Assembly (NCBI GenBank): GCA_964518725.1
Contig: CAZFKP010000014.1
Location: 1-64,000, forward strand
Direction of reading: 5' to 3'
DNA length: 64,000 bases
DNA from: JANRKF01 sp964518725
GTDB lineage: Bacteria > Pseudomonadota > Alphaproteobacteria > Rickettsiales > SXRF01
Under the pieces are notes generated by a model, which was given only the letters and a program-made list of their open reading frames with translations, ran no database searches and was not told where the DNA came from. Position 1 is the stretch's first letter. Each line of letters begins with the position of its first letter. Below are positions 17,423 through 25,380 of this stretch, piece after piece. A program made the translations under genes and the position numbers.

Positions 17423-18273
17423 GCCCCCCCCGGCGGTTTGGTTTCCCGATGGCGGACATCCACCGAATGCCCAGCCTTCGACAGGATTTCACCAAGGCGC
17501 TCGGCAACATAAACCGAGCGGTGGCGACCGCCCGTGCAGCCGATCGCAATGGTCAGGTAATGCTTCCCTTCAGCAACATAGCGCGGCAGCACCGGCAGCA
17601 GGAAATCGGTCAAGCGCTGCATGAACCCGGCATACCCCTCGTCGGTTTCAATATACGCCCCGACCGAGGGCGCAAAACCGGTGAGTTTTTTTAAGGACGG
17701 CTCGTAATACGGGTTCTTGAGGAAGCGCACATCGAACACTATGTCGGCTTCACGCGGCACACCAAGCCGGAAAGAAAACGACGTGATGGCCAGCACGAAA
17801 TGCCGTGCGTCGCGGGCGAAATTCGCTGAAATAATATCGCGCAGCCCCGCCGATTCGGTCTGGCTGGTATCGAGCACCAGATCCGCCGAGGCACGCAATT
17901 TCTCAATCAACGCCCGCTCATGGCGAATGCCGTCCATCACCGTACGGTCAGTCGAAAGCGGATGGCGGCGGCGCGTTTCGGTATAACGCCTCCGCAGCAC
18001 TTCATCGTCACAATCCAGGAACAGCAGCGATACCGAAAGCCCGGATTTTTTCTTGAGCTTACCGAGGATCGCGATGAAATTACTGGCGGAAAAATCACGG
18101 CTCCTTATGTCCACCGTGATCGCAAGGTTGCCCGAAAGCGCGCTGGACGATGCGATGTCCGGCAAATAGGCCAGCGGCAGATTATCAATCGCCTCGAATC
18201 CAGCGTCTTCGAGCGTCTTCAGCGCCACGCCCTTGCCCGCCCCCGACATGCCGGTGATTAATACGAGTTTCAT
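17419..18273 (-). CDS. rapZ: RNase adapter / nucleotide-binding protein RapZ
   Basis: 284 residues. N-terminal P-loop kinase-like fold with Walker A GMSGAGKGVALK, then AIDNLPLAYLPDI, LFLDCDDEVLRRRY and TRRRHPLS. The C-terminal domain bears RLGVPREADIVFDVRFLKNP and GCTGGRHRSVYVAERL, the signature of the YvcJ/RapZ family. In gammaproteobacteria RapZ senses glucosamine-6-phosphate and guides RNase E to an sRNA; in alphaproteobacteria its role is less defined and it usually sits with PTS-Ntr genes (hprK, ptsH). Here it is instead coupled to acs by a 4-bp overlap. No PTS gene is within the window. Confidence 0.93.
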   Translation of the reverse strand: MKLVLITGMSGAGKGVALKTLEDAGFEAIDNLPLAYLPDIASSSALSGNLAITVDIRSRDFSASNFIAILGKLKKKSGLSVSLLFLDCDDEVLRRRYTETRRRHPLSTDRTVMDGIRHERALIEKLRASADLVLDTSQTESAGLRDIISANFARDARHFVLAITSFSFRLGVPREADIVFDVRFLKNPYYEPSLKKLTGFAPSVGAYIETDEGYAGFMQRLTDFLLPVLPRYVAEGKHYLTIAIGCTGGRHRSVYVAERLGEILSKAGHSVDVRHRETKPPGGA

Positions 18274-18424
18274 GATGTTCTATCCCCGAATTTCTTATCA
18301 CACCACCATATCAAGCCGGCCACCGGCTTGCAACCGCCCGCTTACACACCGGGTTGAAAAATCGCTTGTCAACACCGTGCAACCTATTCATAATCTGGCA
18401 AATTATTACTCGGAGAAAACACGC

Positions 18425-18961
18425 ATGGCTGGATATTTATTACCGATCGCCCTTGGCTCTTCACTCGTCATCGGCACCATGGCTGAAAAGAACCCGTATG
18501 ACACGGCAGGACAAAACGGTGCCTACCTTGTGCCGTATGCTGGCGGTTATAACGTGTTTTCGGATAATGATGCGACCGACGGTGACAAAACCGCCGTGGT
18601 CGGCGGCGAGTACCGATTTGGTGCGATGAATTACGGCGTCCGCCCGGTGCTTGGCGCGCTGGTAAACTTCAAGGGTGACAGCTATGGCTACGGCGGTTTC
18701 GTGGTCGATGTACCGCTCTATCAGGATCGCCTCTGGTTCATCCCGGGCGCTGCAGTCGGTGCCTTTGCCCATGGTAATGGCCGCGACCTTGGCGGCGTGT
18801 TGGAGTTCCGCACCAGCGCCGAGATCGCTTACCGCTTCGATAACAACCAGCGCATCGGCCTAGCGATCGCACATTTATCGAATGCGAACATTTATGACCG
18901 CAACCCCGGCACGGAAACAATTACCGTCAACTACAGCATTCCGGTAGGCAGCCTCTGGTAA
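18425..18961 (+). CDS. pagL: PagL-like lipid A 3-O-deacylase (outer-membrane beta barrel)
   Basis: 178 residues from ATG 18425 (GGAGA upstream). The C-terminus carries HLSNANIYDRNPGTE. The His, Ser (+2) and Glu (+14) match in order and spacing the catalytic His-Ser-Glu triad known for Pseudomonas PagL. The rest alternates like beta strands and ends in aromatic Trp, the usual barrel signature. PagL removes a 3-O-linked acyl chain from lipid A in the outer membrane, altering host recognition and polymyxin resistance. The N-terminus is hydrophobic (LLPIALGSSLVIG) but has no Lys or Arg before it, so the signal peptide is atypical; an upstream in-frame extension exists without a better signal. Confidence 0.8.
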   Translation: MAGYLLPIALGSSLVIGTMAEKNPYDTAGQNGAYLVPYAGGYNVFSDNDATDGDKTAVVGGEYRFGAMNYGVRPVLGALVNFKGDSYGYGGFVVDVPLYQDRLWFIPGAAVGAFAHGNGRDLGGVLEFRTSAEIAYRFDNNQRIGLAIAHLSNANIYDRNPGTETITVNYSIPVGSLW

Positions 18962-19312
18962 CTATTCGCGGCGGAGCGAATAAATCGCCGAGATGCTTTC
19001 AGCGAAGCGCATGACGCCAGGTTTCTCGACTTCCACTGTCACTTCGCGGGCGCGCTCAAACCCAAGCAACAGCTGGCAGACGAATACCGCCACGGTTTCG
19101 ATCAATTGAAACTGGCGCTGGGCAAGCTCCGAGACCACCAGGTTCTCGATCAGCGCGTAATCATAGGCGTGGGCGATATTATCTTCCGCCACGGCCTGCT
19201 CATGGTCATAATCAATGATGATACTGAGCAACAGCGGGCGCGGCTGAGTCTTCTCAGCATCGTGGATGCCGACGGTGGTCAGCGCCTTGAGTTTCTGTAT
19301 GCGTAAAATCAT
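18962..19312 (-). CDS. folB: Dihydroneopterin aldolase
   Basis: 116 residues. FolB-family features are present: ALTTVGIHDAEK with the substrate-adjacent Glu, DYDHEQAVAEDN, and the YDYALIENLV segment containing the Tyr-Asp-Tyr motif. It forms an octamer that cleaves 7,8-dihydroneopterin to 6-hydroxymethyl-dihydropterin in folate synthesis. The ATG overlaps the stop of the upstream SDR gene by 4 bp, so the two form a pterin-linked operon. It is convergent with the PagL-like gene with no gap. Confidence 0.9.
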   Translation of the reverse strand: MILRIQKLKALTTVGIHDAEKTQPRPLLLSIIIDYDHEQAVAEDNIAHAYDYALIENLVVSELAQRQFQLIETVAVFVCQLLLGFERAREVTVEVEKPGVMRFAESISAIYSLRRE

Positions 19313-20025
19313 AATAGATGTTCTCCCCCGTCAATGTACAGGCAATGCCCGGTGATGCCAGTATTTTCTGCCAGATAATATACCGCACCGGCCACCTCGT
19401 CCAGCGTCGCCACCTTGCCAAGCGGTAGCGTTGGTTCCAGCCGCGCCCGGTATTCCTCCCCCCACTCGCCGCCGGGCAGGATATGCCCCGGGCAGACACC
19501 GTTGACCCGAAGTTGCGGCCCCAGCTCCACCGCCGCCATTTTTGTGAACTCCGCGAGGGTTTTTTTGGAAAGCAGGTAATAGAAATAACGGTGTTTATTG
19601 CTGGTGATCTTCGTGTCGAGCATGTTGACCACGGCACCGCGTTTTACTTTTTCGGCAAACGCCTGGGTTAGGAAAATCGGCGCTTGCGTGTTGATGCGGA
19701 ATTCTTTGGCGAACAAGGCCTCGTCACCCTCCATGAAGCCGCCGGCATCGAACACCGAGGCATTATTGACCAGCACCGACAGACGTGGAAACGCCGTATG
19801 AGCGCCTGCAACAAGCGGCGCATAGGACGCGGCATCGGTGAGGTCGGCCCTAAATAATTCGCACACAACACCGTGGTCGCGCACCTCCGAGGCGGTGCGT
19901 TCAGCATCATCCTGCGACTGATGGTAATGCAGCGCCACATCATAACCGCGCGCGGCGAAATGAAGGGCCATCTCCCGCCCAATCCGGCGGGCGGCACCGG
20001 TAACAAGAAGTGCGGGGCGATCCAT
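19309..20025 (-). CDS. SDR oxidoreductase, pteridine-reductase / FolM-like
   Basis: 238 residues of short-chain dehydrogenase fold. The nucleotide site is TGAARRIGREMA, an ARRIG variant typical of pteridine reductases and FolM rather than the usual GxxxGIG. NNAS, an active-site YLLSK (Tyr-x3-Lys), and GVCPGHILPGGEW then complete the core. Coupling to folB supports a role in reducing dihydropterins or dihydrofolate with NADPH, as E. coli FolM does. The exact substrate is inferred. It lies 6 bp downstream of hpf on the same strand. Confidence 0.85.
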   Translation of the reverse strand: MDRPALLVTGAARRIGREMALHFAARGYDVALHYHQSQDDAERTASEVRDHGVVCELFRADLTDAASYAPLVAGAHTAFPRLSVLVNNASVFDAGGFMEGDEALFAKEFRINTQAPIFLTQAFAEKVKRGAVVNMLDTKITSNKHRYFYYLLSKKTLAEFTKMAAVELGPQLRVNGVCPGHILPGGEWGEEYRARLEPTLPLGKVATLDEVAGAVYYLAENTGITGHCLYIDGGEHLL

Positions 20026-20031
20026 CCGTCG

Positions 20032-20613
20032 TTAAGCGGCTTTGGTTTTTTCCGGGTCAACCCAGGAAATATTGCCATCTTCGCGGCGATAAACCACGTT
20101 CAGGCGGCCATGGGCTTTGTTGAAAAACAGGAGCGCCGGAAGATGCTGCAAATCCATTTTCATCACGGCCTGACTCACCGTGAGCGTTTCGATGGCGGTT
20201 GCCTTCTCGGCAATCACCAGCCCGGCCTGCTTGTCTTCATCCTCTTCCCCGGCCTGCGGCGAAATAACGCGCTTGGTGGCGTGGACTAGTTCAATTTCAG
20301 GCACGGCGTCCTTGTGGTGGTTGGTGATCTTTCGCTTGTAGCGACGCAGTTGTTTGGCAACTTTTTCTAGCGCATCATCAAACGCAGCATAAACATCGGT
20401 CGACTCGCCGCGGCTGCGGATGACAAACCCCGAATGGGTGCCAACATTGCCAGTGAGGTCAACACGGAATAAATGGGCATCTTTTGAAACCACCGCCTGA
20501 ATGCTGTTTACACGATCAATATATTTGCTGACATGTTCATCGACGCGGCCTTGAATATGGGAACGGAGCGACTCGCCGACTTCGACGCCTTTGCCGGATA
20601 CTTGGATTTGCAT
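20032..20613 (-). CDS. hpf: Ribosome hibernation promoting factor, long form
   Basis: 193 residues from the ATG at 20613; the frame stays open much further upstream but that part is within ctaD and non-coding. The N-terminal S30AE domain (MQIQVSGKGVEVGESLRSHI, then LEKVAKQLRRYKRKITNH) binds the 30S decoding site. A charged linker follows, and a C-terminal dimerisation domain ends FFNKAHGRLNVVYRREDGNI. The two-domain long form alone can dimerise ribosomes to 100S particles in stationary phase. A TGGAAA-17-TATAGT promoter lies upstream. Confidence 0.92.
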   Translation of the reverse strand: MQIQVSGKGVEVGESLRSHIQGRVDEHVSKYIDRVNSIQAVVSKDAHLFRVDLTGNVGTHSGFVIRSRGESTDVYAAFDDALEKVAKQLRRYKRKITNHHKDAVPEIELVHATKRVISPQAGEEDEDKQAGLVIAEKATAIETLTVSQAVMKMDLQHLPALLFFNKAHGRLNVVYRREDGNISWVDPEKTKAA

Positions 20614-20674
20614 ATGATTCTCTACTGTGAGGTTACGTTGTTCATAGACCAACTTCGCAGGATCGCGAAATCTA

Positions 20675-20703
20675 ACTATACCATAAGATGGCCAGGATTT
20701 CCA
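20675..20703 (-). promoter_or_regulatory. Candidate hpf promoter
   Basis: On the minus strand TGGAAA and TATAGT are separated by exactly 17 bp, ending about 60 bp upstream of the hpf start. Spacing and the -10 match fit a housekeeping-type promoter. Confidence 0.45.
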
Positions 20704-20717
20704 GCCAGAACATCCCA

Positions 20718-20751
20718 GCCGTGCTCCCCCGCCACGAGTGCGGGGGACGGC
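20718..20751 (-). terminator. GC-rich hairpin after ctaD
   Basis: Just beyond the ctaD stop the strand can fold GCCGTCCCCCGC against GCGGGGGAGCACGGC with a short loop. There is no U-tract after it, so it may be a 3'-end stabiliser or a Rho-assisted stop rather than an intrinsic terminator. Confidence 0.45.
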
Positions 20752-20755
20752 CTGT

Positions 20756-22336
20756 TTACTTAATGACCGGGGGATTTTCGAACGTGTGGAACGGCGGCGG
20801 GCTTGGCAGCGTCCACTCCAGCGTGGTCGCACCCTCACCCCATGGGTTCGCCGCACATGGCTTGCCGCGTTTCAGTGTGACCCAGCAAAGCAGCAGGAAA
20901 ATCAACACCGAGAAACCACCGATATACGAACCGATCGACGAAATATAGTTCCAGCCAGCATAAACATCCGGATAGTCCGGAATACGGCGCGGCATGCCGG
21001 AAAGCCCAAGGAAGTGCTGCGGGAAGAAGGTCAGGTTCGCACCAAAGAAGAACGTCCAGAAGTGCAGCTTGCCTAGCCATTCCGGATATTGGCGGCCAGA
21101 CATCTTGCCAATCCAGTAGTAAAAGCCGGCGAAAATCGCAAACACCGCGCCGAGCGACATCACATAGTGGAAGTGCGCCACCACATAGTATGTGTCATGC
21201 ATTGGGATGTCGATCGCAGCGTTCGCAAGCACAATACCCGTTACCCCACCGACCACGAACAGGAAGATGAAGCCGAACGCAAAAAGCATCGGCGTGTTAA
21301 AGGTGATCGAACCGCCCCACATGGTGCCGAGCCACGAGAAAATTTTGACGCCGGTCGGCACCGCAATCACCATGGTGGCCAGCATGTAGTAGGAGGTGGT
21401 CGTCGCGGAAAGCCCGACGGTGAACATGTGATGCGCCCACACGATGAAGCCCAGGAACCCGATCGCGTTCATCGCCAGCACCATGCCGAGATAACCGAAA
21501 ATCGGCTTTTTGGACATGGTCGAAACCACTTCGCTGATGATGCCGAACGCAGGAAGGATGAGGATATAGACTTCCGGGTGGCCGAAGAACCAGAATAAGT
21601 GCTGGAACAGGATTGGGTCACCGCCGCCTGCCGGATCAAAGAAGTGCGTGCCGAAATTACGGTCGGTAAGCAGCATGGTGATGCCGCCGCCAAGCACGGG
21701 CACCGCGAGCAGCAGCAAGAACACGGTGACAAGAATCGCCCACGGGAAGAGCGGCATTTTGAGCATGCTCATGCCGGGGGCGCGCATGTTAAAAATCGTC
21801 ACGATAAAATTGATCGCGCCCAACACCGACGAAATACCGGCCAAGTGGAGAGCAAAAATCCCCATATCGACCGACATGCCGGGATGCGACGCAATGGTGG
21901 AAAGTGGCGGATAGAGCGTCCAGCCGGTGCCCGCGCCTTCACCGATAAACGACGAAGCGAGCAACAAGATCAGCGACGGCGGCAGAAGCCAGAAAGAAAT
22001 ATTGTTCATGCGCGGAAAAGCCATGTCGGGCGCGCCGATCATGAGCGGCACAAAATAATTGCCGAACCCGCCGATCAAGGCGGGCATGACGAGAAAAAAC
22101 ACCATGAGCAGCGCATGCGCGGTAAGGATCACGTTGTAATATTGATAGTTGCCATGGAACCACTGGTCGCCCGGTTGCGCGAGCTCAACGCGCAGCATGA
22201 TCGAAAACACCGTGCCGAGAATCCCCGCAATCACGGCAAAAATCAGGTACATCACCCCGATGTCTTTATGGTTGGTGGAATAGACCCAGCGGCGCCAGCC
22301 GGATGGTGTGTGATCGTGCGAATCGTGATGGCTCAT
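20756..22336 (-). CDS. ctaD: Cytochrome c oxidase subunit I
   Basis: 526 residues, twelve membrane helices. Haem and copper ligands are recognisable: TAHALLMVFF (low-spin haem His), HLFWFFGHPEVYILILP (CuB His with the cross-linked Tyr), VWAHHMFTVG (CuB His pair) and DTYYVVAHFHYVMS (haem a3 and low-spin haem His). The NYQYYNVILTAHA region and the HPEVY Glu indicate an A-type oxidase with D and K proton channels. It forms the catalytic core of the proton-pumping aa3 oxidase with CtaC, 23 bp upstream. The usual downstream ctaB, ctaG and ctaE genes are absent here. Confidence 0.97.
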   Translation of the reverse strand: MSHHDSHDHTPSGWRRWVYSTNHKDIGVMYLIFAVIAGILGTVFSIMLRVELAQPGDQWFHGNYQYYNVILTAHALLMVFFLVMPALIGGFGNYFVPLMIGAPDMAFPRMNNISFWLLPPSLILLLASSFIGEGAGTGWTLYPPLSTIASHPGMSVDMGIFALHLAGISSVLGAINFIVTIFNMRAPGMSMLKMPLFPWAILVTVFLLLLAVPVLGGGITMLLTDRNFGTHFFDPAGGGDPILFQHLFWFFGHPEVYILILPAFGIISEVVSTMSKKPIFGYLGMVLAMNAIGFLGFIVWAHHMFTVGLSATTTSYYMLATMVIAVPTGVKIFSWLGTMWGGSITFNTPMLFAFGFIFLFVVGGVTGIVLANAAIDIPMHDTYYVVAHFHYVMSLGAVFAIFAGFYYWIGKMSGRQYPEWLGKLHFWTFFFGANLTFFPQHFLGLSGMPRRIPDYPDVYAGWNYISSIGSYIGGFSVLIFLLLCWVTLKRGKPCAANPWGEGATTLEWTLPSPPPFHTFENPPVIK

Positions 22337-22359
22337 AACTCTATCCTATGGTTTCTATT

Positions 22360-23157
22360 TTAGTTAGTTGCCGCTGGTGCAGCCGCTGCTTGCGGGCGGC
22401 GTTCGGCAATCCACGCATCGAATTTTTCCTGGCTCACCACATCGACCACAATCGGCATGAAACCGTGCTTGACGCCGCAAAGCTCAGAACACTGGCCGTA
22501 ATAGCGCCCCTCCCTGGTCGCTTCAAACCAGGTTTCGTTGAGGCGCCCCGGCACGGCATCACGCTTGACGCCGAAGGCCGGAATCGCCCAGGCGTGGATC
22601 ACATCAGCAGCGGTGGTTTGTACACGGATTTTGGTATTCACCGGCACCACCACAGGATTATCCACCGTCAGCAGACGCGGCTCGCCGGGTTTCAGGTCAG
22701 CATCTTCCACAATGCGCGATTCAAAATTGATGCCTCCATGATCGGGGTATTCATAACCCCAATACCACTGATAGCCGGTCACTTTCAGAGTGATGCCACC
22801 TTCGGGTTCTTTCTCCATGAAATTATGGATACGCACCGACGGAATCGCAATCGCAACCAGAATGAGGATTGGGATCACCGTCCATACCACTTCCAGTTTG
22901 ACGTTATGGGTGGTTTTGCTCGCCACCGGATTAGCCGAGCGGTTGAACTTGATCGCAATATACACCATCATCACCATCACAAAAATGGTGATCGCGGTGA
23001 TGATATACATCAGGAAATCATTATGCAGCCACGCAAGCTGCTCCATCACCGGTGAAGCCGGCGGCTGAAAGCCGAGCTGCCAGTCCTTCGCGATGCCATC
23101 GGCATATGCGGAAACTGGAACGATTAATGCAAGGGCGGCCAAAAAGAATCGCGACAT
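22360..23157 (-). CDS. ctaC: Cytochrome c oxidase subunit II
   Basis: 265 residues from ATG 23157. A cleavable signal (MSRFFLAALALIVPVSAYA) precedes two membrane helices (MYIITAITIFVMVMMVYIA and WTVIPILILVAIAIP). The periplasmic cupredoxin domain has the QWYWGYEYPD segment and the CuA site: HAW upstream and CSELCGVKHGFM with both Cys, the His and the Met. It receives electrons from cytochrome c and passes them to haem a in CtaD. It is transcribed divergently from tldD with 117 bp between starts; a ctaC-tldD neighbourhood is common in alphaproteobacteria. Confidence 0.96.
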   Translation of the reverse strand: MSRFFLAALALIVPVSAYADGIAKDWQLGFQPPASPVMEQLAWLHNDFLMYIITAITIFVMVMMVYIAIKFNRSANPVASKTTHNVKLEVVWTVIPILILVAIAIPSVRIHNFMEKEPEGGITLKVTGYQWYWGYEYPDHGGINFESRIVEDADLKPGEPRLLTVDNPVVVPVNTKIRVQTTAADVIHAWAIPAFGVKRDAVPGRLNETWFEATREGRYYGQCSELCGVKHGFMPIVVDVVSQEKFDAWIAERRPQAAAAPAATN

Positions 23158-23274
23158 AAAATACTCATGATTAAACGATAGATATCGGTAGGTTCTAAAC
23201 TCTCCTTGAGGTGAGCGCAATGATTTTGTAAGCTCACACAGAAGAATGAAAAATGTGTAAATTCAGGACAGTGC

Positions 23275-24711
23275 ATGACACACGCCGCCACCGCTGAGAA
23301 ATTATTTTTTGCTACCGGAAACCTCTCGAACAGCGCTGCCGCCGCTCAGGTAAACACTGCCCTTGCCGGCATGGATGACGGCGAGCTGTTCCTGGAATAC
23401 CAGCAAAGTGAAAGCCTGCATTTCGACGATGGTAAACTAAAAAACGCGAGCTTTAATACGGCACAAGGATTCGGCTTGCGCTCGGTGCTCGGTGAAATGT
23501 CGGCCTTCGCGCATTCAACCGATGTCAGCGACGACGCTCTTGCCCGCGCTGCAAAGACCGTGGCGAGCATCCAGCATCGCGGTGCCGCCGCTGCCGTCAC
23601 CCTGCCAACGGTCGGCAAGCAACACATCTTATATGATGGCAACAACCCAATCGAGGCAACCGCCTTCACCGAGAAAATCGCCCTACTGCAAACCATCGAC
23701 AGCTACCTGCGCGCCAAGGATAGCCGCGTGGTACAAGTGTCGGCGTCGCTTTCCGGCCAGTGGCAGGTGGTGCACATCCTCCGCGCCGACGGCCGTTCGG
23801 CCAGCGATATCCGGCCGCTGGTACGCATTGGCGTCAATGTCATTGTCGAAAAAAACGGGCGGCGCGAATCGGGTAATGCCGGTGCTGGTGGGCGTGCGGA
23901 TTATACACATTATATACAGGAAACCGCGTGGAAAAAACTCGCCGATGAGGCACTACGCACCGCACTCGTCAACCTTGAATCCATCCCGGCACCGGGCGGC
24001 GAAATGCCGGTGGTGCTTGGTTCCGGCTGGCCGGGCATTTTACTGCATGAGGCGATCGGCCATGGGCTGGAGGGCGATTTCAACCGAAAGGGAACGTCGG
24101 CATTCGCAGGCCTCATGGGAAAACACATTGCGAGCAAAGGCGTGACGGTGAGGGATGATGGCACACTTGCCGGGCGGCGCGGCTCGCTCAACGTCGATGA
24201 TGAGGGTACCCCCACCAGCTGCACGACGCTGATTGAAGACGGCATCCTCGTCGGCTATTTGCAGGATCGGCAGAATGCACGGCTGATGAATGTGAGACCC
24301 ACCGGCAACGGACGCCGCGAAAGCTTCGCCCATCAACCAATGCCACGCATGACCAACACCTATATGTTAGGCGGCGACGCCACACAGGAATCACTTATCC
24401 GGTCAGTAAAGAAAGGCATTTACGCCGCGAATTTCGGCGGCGGGCAGGTGGACATCACCTCCGGAAAATTCGTGTTCTCCGCCTCGGAAGCCTATTTAAT
24501 TGAAGATGGCAAGGTGACCAATCCCATCAAGGGCGCGACCATCATCGGCAACGGCCCCGACTGCCTCACCAAAATCCGTGGCATCGGCAACGACATGAAA
24601 CTCGATGACGGTATCGGCACCTGCGGCAAGGCCGGGCAGAGCGTGCCGGTCGGCGTCGGCCAGCCTTCCCTACTGATTGAAGGCCTCACCGTCGGCGGCA
24701 CGGCTGTATAG
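23275..24711 (+). CDS. tldD: Metalloprotease TldD
   Basis: 478 residues, a standard length. The metal-binding motif HEAIGHGLEGD (HExxxH) lies mid-protein and the C-terminal catalytic half is complete (ATIIGNGPDCLTKIRGIGND, GTCGKAGQSVPVGVGQPS). TldD pairs with PmbA/TldE, which is not in the window, to form a protease that degrades unfolded peptides and matures some ribosomal peptides (microcin B17, CcdA turnover). Apparently monocistronic and followed by a 362-bp non-coding stretch. Confidence 0.95.
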   Translation: MTHAATAEKLFFATGNLSNSAAAAQVNTALAGMDDGELFLEYQQSESLHFDDGKLKNASFNTAQGFGLRSVLGEMSAFAHSTDVSDDALARAAKTVASIQHRGAAAAVTLPTVGKQHILYDGNNPIEATAFTEKIALLQTIDSYLRAKDSRVVQVSASLSGQWQVVHILRADGRSASDIRPLVRIGVNVIVEKNGRRESGNAGAGGRADYTHYIQETAWKKLADEALRTALVNLESIPAPGGEMPVVLGSGWPGILLHEAIGHGLEGDFNRKGTSAFAGLMGKHIASKGVTVRDDGTLAGRRGSLNVDDEGTPTSCTTLIEDGILVGYLQDRQNARLMNVRPTGNGRRESFAHQPMPRMTNTYMLGGDATQESLIRSVKKGIYAANFGGGQVDITSGKFVFSASEAYLIEDGKVTNPIKGATIIGNGPDCLTKIRGIGNDMKLDDGIGTCGKAGQSVPVGVGQPSLLIEGLTVGGTAV

Positions 24712-24720
24712 TTGTCCCCA

Positions 24721-24785
24721 GTGCGCCTGCTGGCCGCCCTATGGGACACGCTCAAGGCTGGCTCAGGCTACTTCCTTCGCATCAC
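24721..24785 (+). repeat. Dispersed repeat, copy A
   Basis: The stretch starting GTGCGCCTGCTGG and centred on CTCAAGGCTGGCTCAGGC aligns by eye over about 64 bases with copy B (25782-25848), at roughly 70 percent identity. Its core is also found inverted as copy C (24856-24916). A and C form a large inverted pair between tldD and the 63-residue ORF. Confidence 0.6.
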
Positions 24786-24855
24786 GTTATCACCGCGTGC
24801 GGCAGCGATAACCTGGAATAAATCACTGGAGTAGCGTTGCCAGGCGCAGCGCGAT

Positions 24856-24916
24856 GTCATGAGAGCGGAGTATCCGCGAACCAGCCTTGAGCAGGGCTTC
24901 ATGCGATTTCCAGCAG
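24856..24916 (-). repeat. Dispersed repeat, copy C (inverted)
   Basis: Read on the minus strand it starts CTGCTGG, then ATG, then GCTCAAGGCTGGTTC, matching copy A (11 bases CTCAAGGCTGG identical, 24751-24761 versus 24881-24891). With copy A it could fold the intergenic RNA into a long stem enclosing about 70 bases. Confidence 0.55.
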
Positions 24917-25004
24917 GAAATCGCGGAAGCAAAAAGAAATATGACAGTTCTGTTACGAAACCGTGACGGAACCGTGAAGATTGCAGCCCCCAGCCAATAA
25001 CACT

Positions 25005-25033
25005 TTGCGCCCCCTGCCCGTTTTCGATATAGT
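25005..25033 (+). promoter_or_regulatory. Promoter of the 63-residue ORF
   Basis: TTGCGC (25005-25010) and TATAGT (25028-25033) are spaced by 17 bp and end 40 bp before the ATG, with GGGGA at 25061-25065 as ribosome site. This is one of the better sigma-70-like matches in the window. Confidence 0.55.
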
Positions 25034-25073
25034 GTAATTGTAAGAACAAAACCACCCAATGGGGATTTAGAAT

Positions 25074-25265
25074 ATGGCTCTTCAGAACACATTAATGTCA
25101 GGTGAAGGCAGCTTTTCTGGTCGTATGGGCATCGAAATTGCGGGTGGCGACTTTTCAGGCCATCAGGCGTTCATGAATATGGCTGGCGGCCAGCTTTCCC
25201 ACGCAGATCGTGCAGTTCTCTCCGCTGCTGGCCAACAACAGCGTGGTAGCGGCCTCAGCATCTAA
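25074..25265 (+). CDS. Small protein of unknown function (63 aa)
   Basis: 63 residues, ATG start, GGGGA ribosome site, promoter upstream and an intrinsic terminator 26 bp after the stop. This gives a complete monocistronic unit that argues it is a real, well-expressed gene. The composition is Gly/Ser/Ala/Gln-rich with no Cys, signal peptide or membrane helix (GEGSFSGRMGIEIAGGDFSG, then AFMNMAGGQLSHADRAVLSA). No family is recognised. Low complexity and length suggest a structural, binding or regulatory peptide. It is flanked on both sides by copies of the dispersed repeat. Confidence 0.6.
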   Translation: MALQNTLMSGEGSFSGRMGIEIAGGDFSGHQAFMNMAGGQLSHADRAVLSAAGQQQRGSGLSI

Positions 25266-25290
25266 GCAACTCCTTTTGTTGTTAAAAAAC

Positions 25291-25320
25291 AAAGGCAAGC
25301 CGGGTGCTTGCCTTTTTTTT
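25291..25320 (+). terminator. Intrinsic terminator of the 63-aa gene
   Basis: AAAGGCAAGC pairs with GCTTGCCTTT around a CGGGT loop and runs into eight T residues: a textbook Rho-independent terminator. Confidence 0.85.
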
Positions 25321-25380
25321 ATCATTTACTTTGAACAGAATTGGGTGTAAGTTCAACGAAATAGCCGAAGAGTGCCCCAC

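Noticed and set aside
21089..22363. Long plus-strand ORFs (169 and 254 codons) opposite ctaD
   Set aside because: Arg/His/Gln-rich shadow frames of a strongly conserved oxidase gene; no start signals or domains.
24768..25092. Two minus-strand ORFs of 95 and 89 codons in the gap after tldD
   Set aside because: They overlap the repeat copies and the promoter of the 63-aa gene, have Arg/Cys/Ser-rich composition without pattern, and lack ribosome sites.
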